Positions 41,971 through 53,441 are shown, counted from the first letter of the stretch. The stretch is 64,000 nucleotides of DNA from Oscillibacter sp. 1-3 (GCF_000403435.2 NZ_KE159710.1:62001-126000); one strand, 5' to 3'. A program made the numbers and translations. The notes: a model not told the origin generated them from the sequence alone.

Positions 41971-42975
41971 ATAACAAAAGAACGGCTTGGCACATTTATC
42001 GCCGAAAACCGGAGAAGCCGGGACATGACCCAGCGGGACCTGGCAGAGCGGCTCCACATCACGGACAAGGCCGTGAGCATGTGGGAGCGGGGGATTGAGC
42101 TACCCGGACGTGACGCTGCTGGAACCGCTGGCGGAAGTCTTTGGCTTGGGGGTGGAAGAATTGATTGCCTGCCGCAGGGCAGAAGAGAAAAAGAAGGAGG
42201 AACAGCCTGTGAAAAACATTTTGGAGATTTCCCGGGAAAACCAACAAACGGACCGCCGGAGGACAGCCCTCCGCACGGCTCTGGCTGTTTTGGCCATTGT
42301 GGCCGCTGTATTGGCGGCGATTTTCTATGCGGCCACCACGATCCATGAACAGATGGGGACGTCTATTGTCCTCTAGGAGTCCGTGGGAAATAGCGACTAC
42401 ATCTACATTGAGAAGCAAGGCCACCTGATTCGCCTGAAGTGTGCCAGCGGTGTGGACTTTGATACCCTTACCACGGTGAACGAGTGGGGAGATATTCCTT
42501 CATACGAGATGGACTATCAGTGGAACCGTCTGACCCGCCGCGGTACCCTCCGTTCCTTTGAAGACCGGGGCACGGCTGTTTTGGGTGGGATGGTCAGTGT
42601 GACCTTTGAACCCGAGAGTGCTCCGATGCTTGGCTGTGATCAGGTATTCTATGAAAACGAGTCCCGGTATCCGGACCCTTACAGTGAGCCACGGGGCCGC
42701 GTGTACCTCAGCACCTACCGTTTCTGGACAGGGACATGGAACAGCGAGACTTTCGAGTGGGATGACCGGCAGCAAGTTCTCAAGGTGGAGGACTGCCTGT
42801 CAGTCACGCCGGCGGATGTCGATGGAGACGGGGAGAACGAGCTGATGGTCCGCAATCGCTGGCCGGAGAAGCCCTACCGGGTTACGACTGGGCCGATGGA
42901 GAGGTGACTGCATTCTGGCCGGACACGGTGCCGGAGGAGGTCCGGGAACGGCTGGTGTGCATTTGGGAACAGTAA
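41971..42975 (+). pseudogene. Decayed XRE-family regulator with membrane and exported domains
   Basis: The translation can be rebuilt as a 334-aa protein: an HTH (MTQRDLAERLHITDKAVS), SYPDVTLLEPLAEVFGLG, a membrane helix (ALAVLAIVAAVLAAIFYAA), and an exported domain with DVDGDGENELMV. Four lesions are visible. The start is ATA (41971) behind GAGGTG. A G run (42089-42093) has one G too many. An in-frame TAG occurs at 42374-42376. One T is missing near 42882, after which DWADGEVTAFWPD continues to TAA 42973. Several independent lesions make sequencing error an unlikely sole cause. Confidence 0.85.
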
Positions 42976-43016
42976 AAAATACAGGGCCCCCGCTGGCGGA
43001 TATGCCAGCGGGGGCC
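42976..43016 (-). terminator. Terminator of rnpB
   Basis: GGCCCCCGCTGGC / GCCAGCGGGGGCC (42985-42997, 43004-43016). On the minus strand it is followed by CTGTATTTTTT. Confidence 0.88.
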
Positions 43017-43019
43017 GTA

Positions 43020-43378
43020 TTTCACGAGCAAAACTGTAAGCCGGGTTCTGTATTTGACAGTCATCTATCTAGGCGCACCGTTGCCGGTACGCTCAAGCCA
43101 CCTCCTGAGGACGGCCGGGCCGGCCTTCTGTGTCCTCCCACGGTGTTGCTCCGGATAGAGTTTACAGCGACGGACAGTTCCCAGCCGTCGGGTGCGCTCT
43201 TACCGCACCTTTCCACCCTTACCGCCACAGAGAAGCTATGGCGGCGGTATATCTCTGTTGCACTTTTCCTGAAGTCGCCTTCGGCGGGCGTTACCCGTTA
43301 TCCTTGCCCTATGGAGCCCGGACTTTCCTCATGGACGGCCTTTCGGCCTGCCCACGCGACTGTCTGTCTTACTCGCCC
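43020..43378 (-). ncRNA. rnpB: RNase P RNA (bacterial type A)
   Basis: Conserved type A landmarks are present on the minus strand. Near the 5' end, GAGGAAAGTCCGGGC (CR-I); towards the 3' end, AGATAGATGACTG and ACAGAACCCGGCTTACAG (CR-V). The 5' CGAGTAAGAC and 3' GTTTTGCTCG segments form P1. It is the catalytic RNA that matures tRNA 5' ends. A near-consensus promoter (43411-43383) and a strong terminator bracket it. Confidence 0.97.
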
Positions 43379-43382
43379 ATTC

Positions 43383-43411
43383 ATTTTACAGGAAAGGCAC
43401 TGGATTGTCAA
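43383..43411 (-). promoter_or_regulatory. SigA promoter of rnpB
   Basis: On the minus strand, TTGACA (43411-43406), 17 nt, TAAAAT (43388-43383). The -35 overlaps the last codon region of the upstream hydrolase gene, which ends at 43408. Confidence 0.85.
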
Positions 43412-44112
43412 CGGATAAAATCGCCCCCGGTCTCCCGCAGCCACCGCTCCAGGGCGGACAGATCCGACTCTGTGTGGAACCAGTGCTCCGCGGTCTCCTC
43501 CGTCCGCAAGCGGCAGGAAAACCGGTCCGCAAATGAGGCCGTCACAGCCGGATCGCACAGTGTGTCCCGACCTCCGGTCAAAATCTCCGTGGGAATGGGC
43601 CAGCGGCGGATAGGATGTTCCCGCACATAGCAGTAGTAATCCCAGTAGAGTGTCTGTCCCATGGGGGTGGGGACAGCCTGTTCCTGTTTCAGCCGCTCCG
43701 GAGACACATCAAACCAGGTCATCATGTTGTTAATCAAAGCGCCCATGTCCACCACAGGGGAGAGGAACCAGGCCCCCTCGATCCGGCGGTCCCAGCAGGC
43801 CAGCAGACTGAAATAAGCGCCCATGCTGACTGCAAAGAGCCCAATGTGTTTCCACCGGGCCTCTGCATAGTCCAGAACGGCAGTGAGGTCCCGGACACAA
43901 GACGGAGGCTTGCACAGCTCCCCCTGCCGGTCTCCATGATCCGGCAGGTCGAAGCAGAGGACCTGACAGCCCGCGGCGGTCTCCGCCAGGAGGCGGAAAG
44001 GCGTATCTTCCTTATGGGACTGCGCTCCGTGAATTCCCACAATGACCCGGTCTGACTCCGCTCCCCAGAGGACACAGGGAATTGTCTCGATTTCAAAACG
44101 CTGTAATTCCAA
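43408..44112 (-). CDS. Alpha/beta hydrolase
   Basis: 234 aa alpha/beta-hydrolase fold. An oxyanion strand VGIHGAQSH, FDLPDHGDRQG, and a nucleophile elbow AVSMGAYFS (Ser ~95; the first Gly of GxSxG is Ala). The acid is probably in LTGGRDTLCD (~180) and the His in AEHWFHTESD (~208). It resembles serine aminopeptidase/acyl hydrolase types; substrate unknown. It is a single gene upstream of rnpB and divergent from murD. Confidence 0.85.
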   Translation of the reverse strand: MELQRFEIETIPCVLWGAESDRVIVGIHGAQSHKEDTPFRLLAETAAGCQVLCFDLPDHGDRQGELCKPPSCVRDLTAVLDYAEARWKHIGLFAVSMGAYFSLLACWDRRIEGAWFLSPVVDMGALINNMMTWFDVSPERLKQEQAVPTPMGQTLYWDYYCYVREHPIRRWPIPTEILTGGRDTLCDPAVTASFADRFSCRLRTEETAEHWFHTESDLSALERWLRETGGDFIR

Positions 44113-44209
44113 GCTCAGCGCCTCCTTATGTGTTTATATCGCTCCCATTATAGCACAACACGCCGTTTATGGCAAGGACAGGAGGACCTGAGAAAATTTC
44201 TCCGCCTCG

Positions 44210-44238
44210 TTGTAATTCGCCGCCGCTTGCGGTATAAT
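44210..44238 (+). promoter_or_regulatory. SigA-type promoter of murD
   Basis: TTGTAA (44210-44215), 17 nt, TATAAT (44233-44238), 42 nt before ATG 44281. Confidence 0.75.
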
Positions 44239-44280
44239 TTCTATGTCTATTCTTTAATGAATATGTAAGGAGCGGTTTCC

Positions 44281-45657
44281 ATGACATTTGAGGAATACCT
44301 AAAAAGTTTACAGGATAAGACCGTGGCCGTCATCGGCATTGGCGTCTCCAATCAGCCGCTGATCCAGCTGCTGCTCTCCCGGGACATCGACGTTACCGCC
44401 TGTGACAAAAAGAGCCGGGAGGCATTAGGCCCTCTGGCAAACGAGCTGGAGGCAAAGGGCTGCCGCCTGCGCCTGGGTGAGGGCTATCTCCAGGGCCTGG
44501 ATCAGGACGTCATCTTCCGTACCCCCGGCATGCGGCCCGACCTGCCGGAGCTGAATGCCGCCGTGGAGCGGGGAAGCCGGCTCACCAGTGAAATGGAGGT
44601 GTTTTTTGAGGTTTGTCCCTGCACAAAAATTGCGGTGACCGGCAGTGACGGCAAGACCACCACCACCACCATCATTGCGGAATTGCTGAAAGCTGCGGGG
44701 AAGACCGTTCACCTCGGGGGAAACATCGGGCATCCTTTGCTGGCGGAGACAGGGAAAATGCGGCCAGAGGACATCGCCGTACTGGAGTTGAGTTCCTTCC
44801 AGCTGATGACCATGACCCATAGTCCTCACATCGCCGTCGTCACCAATCTGGCGCCCAACCATCTGGATGTTCACAGAGATTTTGCAGAGTATATATCTGC
44901 AAAGGAGAATATCTTTACACATCAGACAGCAGAGGATATTGCAGTATTCAATGCCGATAATGATATTACGCTGGAGGAATCCGGCCGCATTCCGGGACGG
45001 GCGAGGCTGTTTTCCCGGCGGCGGGAGGTGAAGGACGGCGTATTTCTGCGGGGAGACGCCGTAACTGCTCGGCGCGGCAGTGAGGAGCGGGAGGTCCTGC
45101 GCCTCTCCGGCATCAAGCTGCCCGGTATCCACAATGTGGAAAACTACATGGCGGCCATTGCCGCCGTGGACGGTATCGTGCCAGATGAGATCATCCGGAA
45201 GTTTGCAGCGGAGTTTGGCGGTGTGGAGCACCGTATTGAGCTGGTTCGGGAGCTGAACGGTGTGCGCTACTACAACGATTCCATCGCATCCAGCCCCAGC
45301 CGCACCATCGCAGGTCTCCGCTCCTTTGACCAAAAGATCATTCTCATTGCCGGCGGCAAGGACAAGGGGATTCCCTATGACGCTTTGGGGCCGGAGGTCA
45401 ACGAACATGTGAAGCTCTTGATCCTCTGCGGCGCCACAGCCGGGGTGATCCGCCATGCCGTGGAACAGGCGGAGAACTATGCCGGACTGGAGGTTGTGGA
45501 TGTAAACGACTACCAGGAGGCGGCCGCCCTGGCCCAGAGCCGGGCGGAGGAGGGCGACGTGGTGATGCTCTCTCCGGCCAGCACCTCCTTTGACCGCTTC
45601 GCCAACTTCATGGAGCGGGGCTGGGTGTTCAAAGAGATTGTCAACGCCCTGAAATAG
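44281..45657 (+). CDS. murD: UDP-N-acetylmuramoyl-L-alanine--D-glutamate ligase
   Basis: 458 aa Mur ligase. The ATP site is TGSDGKTTTTT (residues ~119-129), followed by NIGHP and LELSSFQL. The central domain has LAPNHLDVH and ends with GKDKGIPYD and LSPASTSFDRFANF. It adds D-Glu to the peptidoglycan stem peptide. AAGGAGCGG precedes ATG 44281. It is separate from the main dcw cluster here; yunB and ligA follow. Confidence 0.96.
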   Translation: MTFEEYLKSLQDKTVAVIGIGVSNQPLIQLLLSRDIDVTACDKKSREALGPLANELEAKGCRLRLGEGYLQGLDQDVIFRTPGMRPDLPELNAAVERGSRLTSEMEVFFEVCPCTKIAVTGSDGKTTTTTIIAELLKAAGKTVHLGGNIGHPLLAETGKMRPEDIAVLELSSFQLMTMTHSPHIAVVTNLAPNHLDVHRDFAEYISAKENIFTHQTAEDIAVFNADNDITLEESGRIPGRARLFSRRREVKDGVFLRGDAVTARRGSEEREVLRLSGIKLPGIHNVENYMAAIAAVDGIVPDEIIRKFAAEFGGVEHRIELVRELNGVRYYNDSIASSPSRTIAGLRSFDQKIILIAGGKDKGIPYDALGPEVNEHVKLLILCGATAGVIRHAVEQAENYAGLEVVDVNDYQEAAALAQSRAEEGDVVMLSPASTSFDRFANFMERGWVFKEIVNALK

Positions 45658-45661
45658 AGAG

Positions 45662-45689
45662 ATAAGGGCAAGCCGCCTCCGCATAGAAT
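45662..45689 (+). promoter_or_regulatory. Possible SigE-like promoter of yunB
   Basis: An ATA core (45662-45664) lies 17 nt before CATAGAAT (45682-45689), equivalent to a 15-nt spacer. The rest of the -35 is poor. Confidence 0.3.
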
Positions 45690-45709
45690 TGCCGGAGGGG
45701 GTGGCATTT

Positions 45710-48395
<2,686 letters not shown>

Positions 48396-48407
48396 GCGCA
48401 GGATCAA

Positions 48408-48447
48408 GCCCCCGGGCCGGAGAAAATTCTCCGGCCCGGGGGCCTTT
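48408..48447 (+). terminator. Terminator of ligA
   Basis: Very stable 17-bp palindrome (core CCCCGGGCCGGAG / CTCCGGCCCGGGG) followed by CTTTT. Confidence 0.88.
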
Positions 48448-48462
48448 TACATCTTCTGATTC

Positions 48463-49059
48463 CTATTTATCGAATGCGGGGTTCATATAATATACGTTTT
48501 TCTCGTTCATCTTGTCCTTGGCCAGCCGCAGACCCTCGCCGAACCGCTGGAAGTGGACCACCTCCCGAGCCCGCAGGAAGCGGATGACATCGTTGACATC
48601 CGGATCGTCGCTGAGCCGCAGAATATTGTCATAGGTCACGCGGGCCTTCTGCTCCGCCGCCAGGTCCTCCGTCAGATCGGCGATGACATCGCCGGTAACC
48701 TGCATGGTGGAGGCAGACCAGGGATAGCCGGAGGCGAACTGAGGATAGACGCCCGTTGTGTGATCCACAAAGTAGGTGTCAAACCCAGCGGTTCGGATCT
48801 GCTCCTCCGTCAGATTCCTGGTCAGCTGATGAACAAGGGTGCCCACCATCTCCAGGTGGCCCAGTTCCTCCGTTCCGATATCGGTCAGCAGCCCCTTCAG
48901 CTCGGCATAGGGCATGGAGTACCGCTGGCTCAGATACCGCAGGGAAGCCCCCAGCTCGCCGTCGGGCCCGCCGTATTGACTGATGATGACGGACGCCAGT
49001 CTGGGGTTGGTGTTCTTGATTTTCACCGGGTACTGCAATTTCTTCTCATAGACAAACAT
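48463..49059 (-). CDS. cotJC: Manganese-catalase-like spore coat protein CotJC
   Basis: 198 aa ferritin-like di-metal protein. The metal ligands are in TEELGHLEMVGTLVHQL (residues ~63-79) and in the second helix pair AAEQKARVTYDNIL and REVVHFQRFGE. CotJC is a SigE-dependent inner coat component in B. subtilis. GGAGGGAATG precedes the start, and its ATG overlaps the upstream stop (TGATG). Confidence 0.94.
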   Translation of the reverse strand: MFVYEKKLQYPVKIKNTNPRLASVIISQYGGPDGELGASLRYLSQRYSMPYAELKGLLTDIGTEELGHLEMVGTLVHQLTRNLTEEQIRTAGFDTYFVDHTTGVYPQFASGYPWSASTMQVTGDVIADLTEDLAAEQKARVTYDNILRLSDDPDVNDVIRFLRAREVVHFQRFGEGLRLAKDKMNEKNVYYMNPAFDK

Positions 49060-49520
49060 CAGTCATTCCCTCCAAAATCCCAGGGCCAGGGGTCCTTCAG
49101 CCAGGCATAGCCGTCCTCCGGGGTCAGATCGGTCTGGAGCAGGGGACCGTGCATCTTCTGATACTTCTCCTGTCCCTCTTTCAGCAGCTTGACGTAGGAC
49201 CAGTACAGCTGCAGCGCCTCCTGGTCCTGGGCGTGAGTGGTCAGATACAGCCCCAGCTCGTCGACGGCGAAGCTCAGAGCCATCAGCTCCACCAAAGCGG
49301 TGTTGGCCAGCTTGGTTCTGGCCTGAATAGCCGCCTTGAAGGGCAAGTTCAGTCCGGGAAACAGGGTGCCGGTCTCCAGCGCCTCCATGCGGCTGTAACG
49401 GGCGGGATTGTTCTCCTGTATGGGAATATAGGGAAACGCCAGCTGAGCGCAGCTGGGCAGGGGACCCTGCCCTACGCCGCAGGCGGAATTTTCAGGCCTG
49501 TTCTGTTCAGGTTTTTCCAT
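49059..49520 (-). CDS. CotJA-CotJB fusion, spore coat protein
   Basis: 153 aa. Residues ~25-62 (FPYIPIQENNPARYSRMEALETGTLFPGLNLPFK, split) correspond to CotJA. Residues ~75-150 (ELMALSFAVDELGLYLTTH...DQEALQLYWSYVKLL... and the end DPWPWDF) correspond to CotJB. In B. subtilis these are separate genes cotJA and cotJB before cotJC; here one continuous frame joins them. GGAGGCG precedes ATG 49520. The fused protein is followed by cotJC with a 1-nt overlap. Confidence 0.85.
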   Translation of the reverse strand: MEKPEQNRPENSACGVGQGPLPSCAQLAFPYIPIQENNPARYSRMEALETGTLFPGLNLPFKAAIQARTKLANTALVELMALSFAVDELGLYLTTHAQDQEALQLYWSYVKLLKEGQEKYQKMHGPLLQTDLTPEDGYAWLKDPWPWDFGGND

Positions 49521-49682
49521 AAGTTATGGACGCCTCCTTCTGATGAGACGCGCAAATAAAGACGGCAGCGCTTTGATCTGCGCGCCACGCCTTGGCACAG
49601 CCCGCCCGAGATAGGCCGCCGTGCCGCGCGTTACTCCATTGTATGCCGGAATTAAGGGAAGGGGAACGCGGTCAAAATTAGG

Positions 49683-49711
49683 TTTGCTTTCCCCTTTGAA
49701 AACGGTATAAT
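49683..49711 (+). promoter_or_regulatory. SigA-like element upstream of cwlD
   Basis: TTGCTT (49683-49688), 17 nt, TATAAT (49706-49711). It may be a second promoter beside the SigE-like pair at 49736-49765. Confidence 0.4.
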
Positions 49712-49735
49712 AAAAATAATATGCGGCGGTAAGCA

Positions 49736-49765
49736 GCATATGGGATAAGCTGTCTGGCATAGCCT
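49736..49765 (+). promoter_or_regulatory. SigE-like promoter of cwlD
   Basis: GCATATG (49736-49742; six of seven consensus positions), 15 nt, CATAGCCT (49758-49765), 19 nt before the preferred GTG start. Confidence 0.45.
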
Positions 49766-49784
49766 CCAAACGGGGGTGCTGTCT

Positions 49785-50516
49785 GTGATTATTCTGATTC
49801 GTAAACGCGTATTTCTGCTCTCCGCGCTCTTTTGCTGTTTTCTTGCGGGCTTGGCTGCCGTCTTCTGGTTCGGACATACGCCTGCGGCGCCGGCTTTTGC
49901 CGCCCGGGACGACGTACCGGTCACGGTGGTGGTGGACGCCGGACACGGCGGGGAGGACGGAGGCGCCATATCGCCGGACGGAGTGGAAGAGAGCCATCTC
50001 AACCTGGAAATCGCCCTGCGGGTCAATGACCTGCTGCGCTTTGCGGGACAGCGGACGCTCCTGACCCGCAGCGAGGATATTACCATCGCCGACCCGGACC
50101 TGAATACCATCCGTCAGCGGAAGGTGTCCGACCTGAAAAATCGGGTGGCCTTAGTGAACAGTACGGAGAACGCCGTACTGCTGAGCGTCCACCAGAACAG
50201 TCTTCCATCCTCTGTTGTGACCCACGGGGCCCAAGTGTTCTGGAACCGGCAGGAGGGTGCAGAGGAACTGGCGGAGATCATTCAGGACGCGCTGAACGGG
50301 CACATCAATGCGGGAAATGAAAAGCATCCAAAACCTATTCCCACCACCATCTATCTGATGAAAAACATCACGGCTCCGGGAATCATCGTAGAGTGTGGTT
50401 TTTTGTCCAATCCGGAGGAGACCGTGCGGCTGCAGCAGCCGGACTATCAACTAAAGCTGGCCGCCGCCATTGCCGCCGGGTATCTGCGGTGCGCGGCGGG
50501 GGAGGAAGTGCCATGA
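49785..50516 (+). CDS. cwlD: Germination-specific N-acetylmuramoyl-L-alanine amidase CwlD
   Basis: 243 aa. Signal/anchor (residues ~7-27) and an Amidase_3 catalytic domain. Zinc ligands and acid are in VVDAGHGGEDGGA, EESHLNLEIALR, LLSVHQNSL and IIVECGFLSNPEE. CwlD cleaves stem peptides so that muramic-delta-lactam can form in spore cortex. GTG 49785 has GGGGGT 7 nt upstream; GTG 49776 is too close to it. The last 4 nt overlap radA. Confidence 0.92.
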   Translation: MIILIRKRVFLLSALFCCFLAGLAAVFWFGHTPAAPAFAARDDVPVTVVVDAGHGGEDGGAISPDGVEESHLNLEIALRVNDLLRFAGQRTLLTRSEDITIADPDLNTIRQRKVSDLKNRVALVNSTENAVLLSVHQNSLPSSVVTHGAQVFWNRQEGAEELAEIIQDALNGHINAGNEKHPKPIPTTIYLMKNITAPGIIVECGFLSNPEETVRLQQPDYQLKLAAAIAAGYLRCAAGEEVP

Positions 50517-51892
50517 AGCAAAGGACTATGTTCTACTGCACGGAGTGCGGAAACGAAACGGCAAAATGGGCGGGGAAGTGCCCTGCCTGCGGCGCATGGA
50601 ATACCATTGTAGAACAGCCCGAGACACCCCGGGCTGGGGCGAAGGGCGGAAAAGCGGGCCGTTCCCCGCTGACCGCCCGCCGGGCCTGCCCGGTGACGGA
50701 GCTGGAGACGGACGAGGAGATTCGCTTTCCCACCGGAATGGGGGAGCTGGACCGGGTCTTGGGCGGCGGCGCCGTGAAGGGCTCCCTGGTGCTGGTGGGC
50801 GGCGCGCCGGGTATCGGAAAATCCACACTGATGCTGCAGATCTGCAGCAAACTCAGCGAGAGCTGCAAAATTCTGTATGTATCCGGCGAGGAGTCGGAGC
50901 ACCAGCTGAAACTCCGGGCCCGGCGGCTCCGGGTGGAGAGCGGAAACCTCTATGTGGTCTCGGAGACCAGCCTGGGAGGGGTGCTGGAGTCCGTGGCGGC
51001 GGAACAGCCGGATGTTTTGATTGTGGACTCCATTCAAACGCTCTATAACGAGTCCCTGGACTCCCCGGCGGGCAGCGTCAGCCAGGTAAAGGACTGTACC
51101 ATGGCCCTGATGCAGCTGGCAAAAGGGCAGGGGGGACTCACGGTTTTCGTCATCGGCCACGTGAACAAGGAGGGCTCCATCGCAGGGCCCAAGGTTTTGG
51201 AGCACATGGTGGACTGCGTGCTGTACTTCGAGGGCGACCAGCACACCTCATACCGCATCCTGCGGGCGGCGAAGAACCGCTTTGGAGCCACCAATGAGAT
51301 CGGGGTCTTTGAGATGCGGGACGAGGGGCTGACAGAGGTGGAAAACCCCTCGGAAATGCTGCTCTCGGGCCGTCCGGAGGATACGCCGGGGACCTGCGTC
51401 ACCTGCGTCATGGAGGGGATGCGCCCAGTGCTGGCGGAGATCCAGGCCCTGGTGGTGACCTCTGCCGGAGGCAATCCCCGGCGCACCAGCAACGGCTTCG
51501 ACTACAACCGGGCGGCCATGCTGCTGGCTGTTTTAGAAAAGCGGGGGGGGCTGAAAGTCTCCGCCTGCGATGCCTATCTCAACATCATCGGCGGTCTTTG
51601 GCTGGACGAGCCCGCCGCCGATCTGGCGGCGGTGGTGGCTCTGTCCTCCAGCTATTTGGACAGGCCCATTCCCAACGACCTGGTGGCAATTGGGGAGGTA
51701 GGCCTGACCGGGGAACTGCGGACCGTCAATCAGCTGGCCCAGCGCATCTCCGAAGTGCGGCGGCTTGGCTTTCGGAAATGTGTCATTCCAGCCCACCGTG
51801 CGGGAAATCTGGGGCCGTTTCCCGGTCTGGAGCTGCTGCCGGCTCGAAATATCGGTGAGGCGATCCGAGCCGCTTTGCGTCCGCAGGAATGA
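50513..51892 (+). CDS. radA: DNA repair protein RadA/Sms
   Basis: 459 aa. N-terminal zinc finger YCTECGNETAKWAGKCPACG (residues ~8-27), RecA-like ATPase with Walker A GGAPGIGKST (~97-106), RadA-specific KNRFG motif (~253), and a C-terminal Lon-protease-like domain (EVGLTGELRTV). It extends D-loops in recombination. The ATGA overlap with cwlD fixes the start. Confidence 0.96.
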   Translation: MKQRTMFYCTECGNETAKWAGKCPACGAWNTIVEQPETPRAGAKGGKAGRSPLTARRACPVTELETDEEIRFPTGMGELDRVLGGGAVKGSLVLVGGAPGIGKSTLMLQICSKLSESCKILYVSGEESEHQLKLRARRLRVESGNLYVVSETSLGGVLESVAAEQPDVLIVDSIQTLYNESLDSPAGSVSQVKDCTMALMQLAKGQGGLTVFVIGHVNKEGSIAGPKVLEHMVDCVLYFEGDQHTSYRILRAAKNRFGATNEIGVFEMRDEGLTEVENPSEMLLSGRPEDTPGTCVTCVMEGMRPVLAEIQALVVTSAGGNPRRTSNGFDYNRAAMLLAVLEKRGGLKVSACDAYLNIIGGLWLDEPAADLAAVVALSSSYLDRPIPNDLVAIGEVGLTGELRTVNQLAQRISEVRRLGFRKCVIPAHRAGNLGPFPGLELLPARNIGEAIRAALRPQE

Positions 51893-52013
51893 AGTGGACG
51901 CAGGCGCCTCCCAGGGCGGGCACCCCGGCGGCCGCCGCACTGTCTAGGGTGCAGACGCCGTCAGACTGATAGACGCAGGAACTGGTGCAGGGAATCAAGC
52001 TCATGGCGATCAT
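51783..52013 (-). CDS. Small Cys-rich protein
   Basis: 76 aa. The first ~43 residues, LIPCTSSCVYQSDGVCTLDSA...GGACVHFIP, have the Cys spacing of a small family in Clostridia sometimes mislabelled hydroxymyristoyl-ACP dehydratase. The remaining C-terminal part is antisense to the 3' end of radA (110-nt overlap) and is probably an unselected read-through of a lost stop. The ribosome site is weak. Metal binding is a guess from the cysteines. Confidence 0.5.
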   Translation of the reverse strand: MIAMSLIPCTSSCVYQSDGVCTLDSAAAAGVPALGGACVHFIPADAKRLGSPHRYFEPAAAPDRETAPDFPHGGLE

Positions 52014-52083
52014 CCATTCTCTTTGAATTTTTCTTAGCTTGACCCGCCTGGGGAGATTTCATGCAAAAGAGGAGGCGGCAGAC

Positions 52084-52491
52084 GTGAAGCCATGGCTGGA
52101 TATTCTAGCGCTTGGAACAGTGACAGGCGTTGTAATCTATCTGCTGTATTGCCGTGGGATTGCGGTGACAAAGAGCGTTGCCGCCGTTCTGTTCGTCTTT
52201 CAGACCCGGAAAAGCGAGGACCGGGCCGCTCTGAACTCCTGTACCGGCTGGGTCCGGCATATGGGCAGGTTCCGCAGAAGAGGGACATATACGTTCACTC
52301 TGGACTGCCAGTTGTCAAACGGGGATGCCGCTGTGTCGCTGCTGGACAAAGAGAAGCGGGAATTACTGTGCCTGAACCGGTATGTAACCACCGGAAGCAT
52401 AGAGCTGGAAAGCAGGTGTTATCTGCACTGGGAGTTCAAGGGCGCTACGGGAAAGTGCACCCTATACTGGAAAAACACCCCTATACCGTAG
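52084..52491 (+). CDS. Membrane-anchored hypothetical protein
   Basis: 135 aa, GTG start with GAGGAGGCGG upstream. One N-terminal membrane helix (residues ~7-23) is followed by a beta-rich exported domain (YTFTLDCQLSNGDAAVSLLDKEKREL, split). No recognised family. The C-terminal WEFKGATGKCTLYW resembles the end of small lipocalin-like or carbohydrate-binding folds, but this is weak. It converges with the low-GC gene ending at 52481 (11-nt overlap). Confidence 0.6.
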   Translation: MKPWLDILALGTVTGVVIYLLYCRGIAVTKSVAAVLFVFQTRKSEDRAALNSCTGWVRHMGRFRRRGTYTFTLDCQLSNGDAAVSLLDKEKRELLCLNRYVTTGSIELESRCYLHWEFKGATGKCTLYWKNTPIP

Positions 52492-52972
52492 AGCTTTTAG
52501 GACTGTTGGATAACACATGGACATTGTGAAAATCTATGCGCTTGTTATAAACTGTTAAAAAAGTTCCGCTGTGATCCTCTGTAGGTTCAAACAGCACCCA
52601 TTGCTCTTGCTCTTCATCATAATGTGGGTAAGCATTTGCAATCAGGCATTCAATTACAACATTGTTATCTAGTTTGATGCGTAAATCATACCACGGACTG
52701 ATTTCCACAGAAATAACGGTACCATCAATGATTTCGGAATAGAATTTTTCCGCGTTGAACCATTCATCATTGTGGGTGCTTTCAGATAGATCCCACAATT
52801 GATAGTCAAAAGTCGTCACCAAAATATCATTGTTTTTGATTACTCTTGAACATCCCATAGCATGAAGTGCAAGAGGAGCAAAATCGAAATCCAGTATTTC
52901 AGCCTCACAGCAAAAATGGAGCAGTCTTTTGCCCACCAATTGATTTACAAATTGAGCAGCTGCGTAATCCAT
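52481..52972 (-). CDS. Low-GC hypothetical protein, possibly immunity-type
   Basis: 163 aa, acidic, soluble, with alternating strands: TVISVEISPWYDLRIKLDN, VVIECLIANAYPHYDEEQEQWVLFEP. Its base composition is clearly lower in GC than neighbouring genes. Small acidic beta-rich proteins of this sort often turn out to be immunity partners of contact toxins, but no toxin gene is adjacent, so that is speculation. GGAGG 9 nt upstream supports ATG 52972. Confidence 0.7.
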   Translation of the reverse strand: MDYAAAQFVNQLVGKRLLHFCCEAEILDFDFAPLALHAMGCSRVIKNNDILVTTFDYQLWDLSESTHNDEWFNAEKFYSEIIDGTVISVEISPWYDLRIKLDNNVVIECLIANAYPHYDEEQEQWVLFEPTEDHSGTFLTVYNKRIDFHNVHVLSNSPKSSTV

Positions 52973-53211
52973 ACCAAGTTGACCTCCATCATTTCTGATT
53001 TTGGAGGATGCTGTTTAATCAGGTCCGCACCCTCCGCCTATGAATACATTTTCTTAAATTTTACCATATGGACCATCCTCATTCAACAATTCGCTTTTGT
53101 GGAATTGTCGGAGTTCACGCCACAGAAGAGGGGACAATGACCTTTTGATTGACAGATCACCAATAAAGTGGTAAAATGCCAGCAGTCTGTTAATTATTGT
53201 ATTTTATGTAT
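52973..53211. other. Low-GC intergenic region with tRNA promoter
   Basis: No gene is supported. It contains the promoter for tRNA-Arg: TTGACA (53149-53154), 17 nt, TAAAAT (53172-53177). Confidence 0.6.
53149..53177 (+). promoter_or_regulatory. SigA promoter of tRNA-Arg
   Basis: TTGACA, 17-nt spacer, TAAAAT, ending 35 nt before the mature tRNA. Confidence 0.8.
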
Positions 53212-53288
53212 GCGTCCGTAGCTCAGCAGGATAGAGCGTCCGCCTCCTAAGCGGAAGGCCAGCGGTTCGAATCCGCTCGGGCGTACCA
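53212..53288 (+). tRNA. tRNA-Arg (anticodon CCT)
   Basis: A complete cloverleaf: acceptor GCGTCCG / CGGGCGT, D arm GCTC..GAGC, anticodon stem TCCGC / GCGGA with loop CTCCTAA, T arm AGCGG TTCGAAT CCGCT. CCA is encoded. It reads AGG codons. Confidence 0.97.
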
Positions 53289-53441
53289 GTTCAGAAATTC
53301 CCATCACCGCTCCGTTTTTGCCTTCCGGCGAAGACTGCGCTATGATGGGAGTTTCTTCGTTTTTGGTTTCGACTTGCTCCGCTGGACGCGGGACCGAAGG
53401 GAAAACGGATGCGGAAGTCTTCACGGGTTTCAGCCGTTCTA

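Noticed and set aside
43130-43630. 166-aa plus-strand frame over the RNase P gene
   Set aside because: Complement of rnpB and of the hydrolase gene; not coding.
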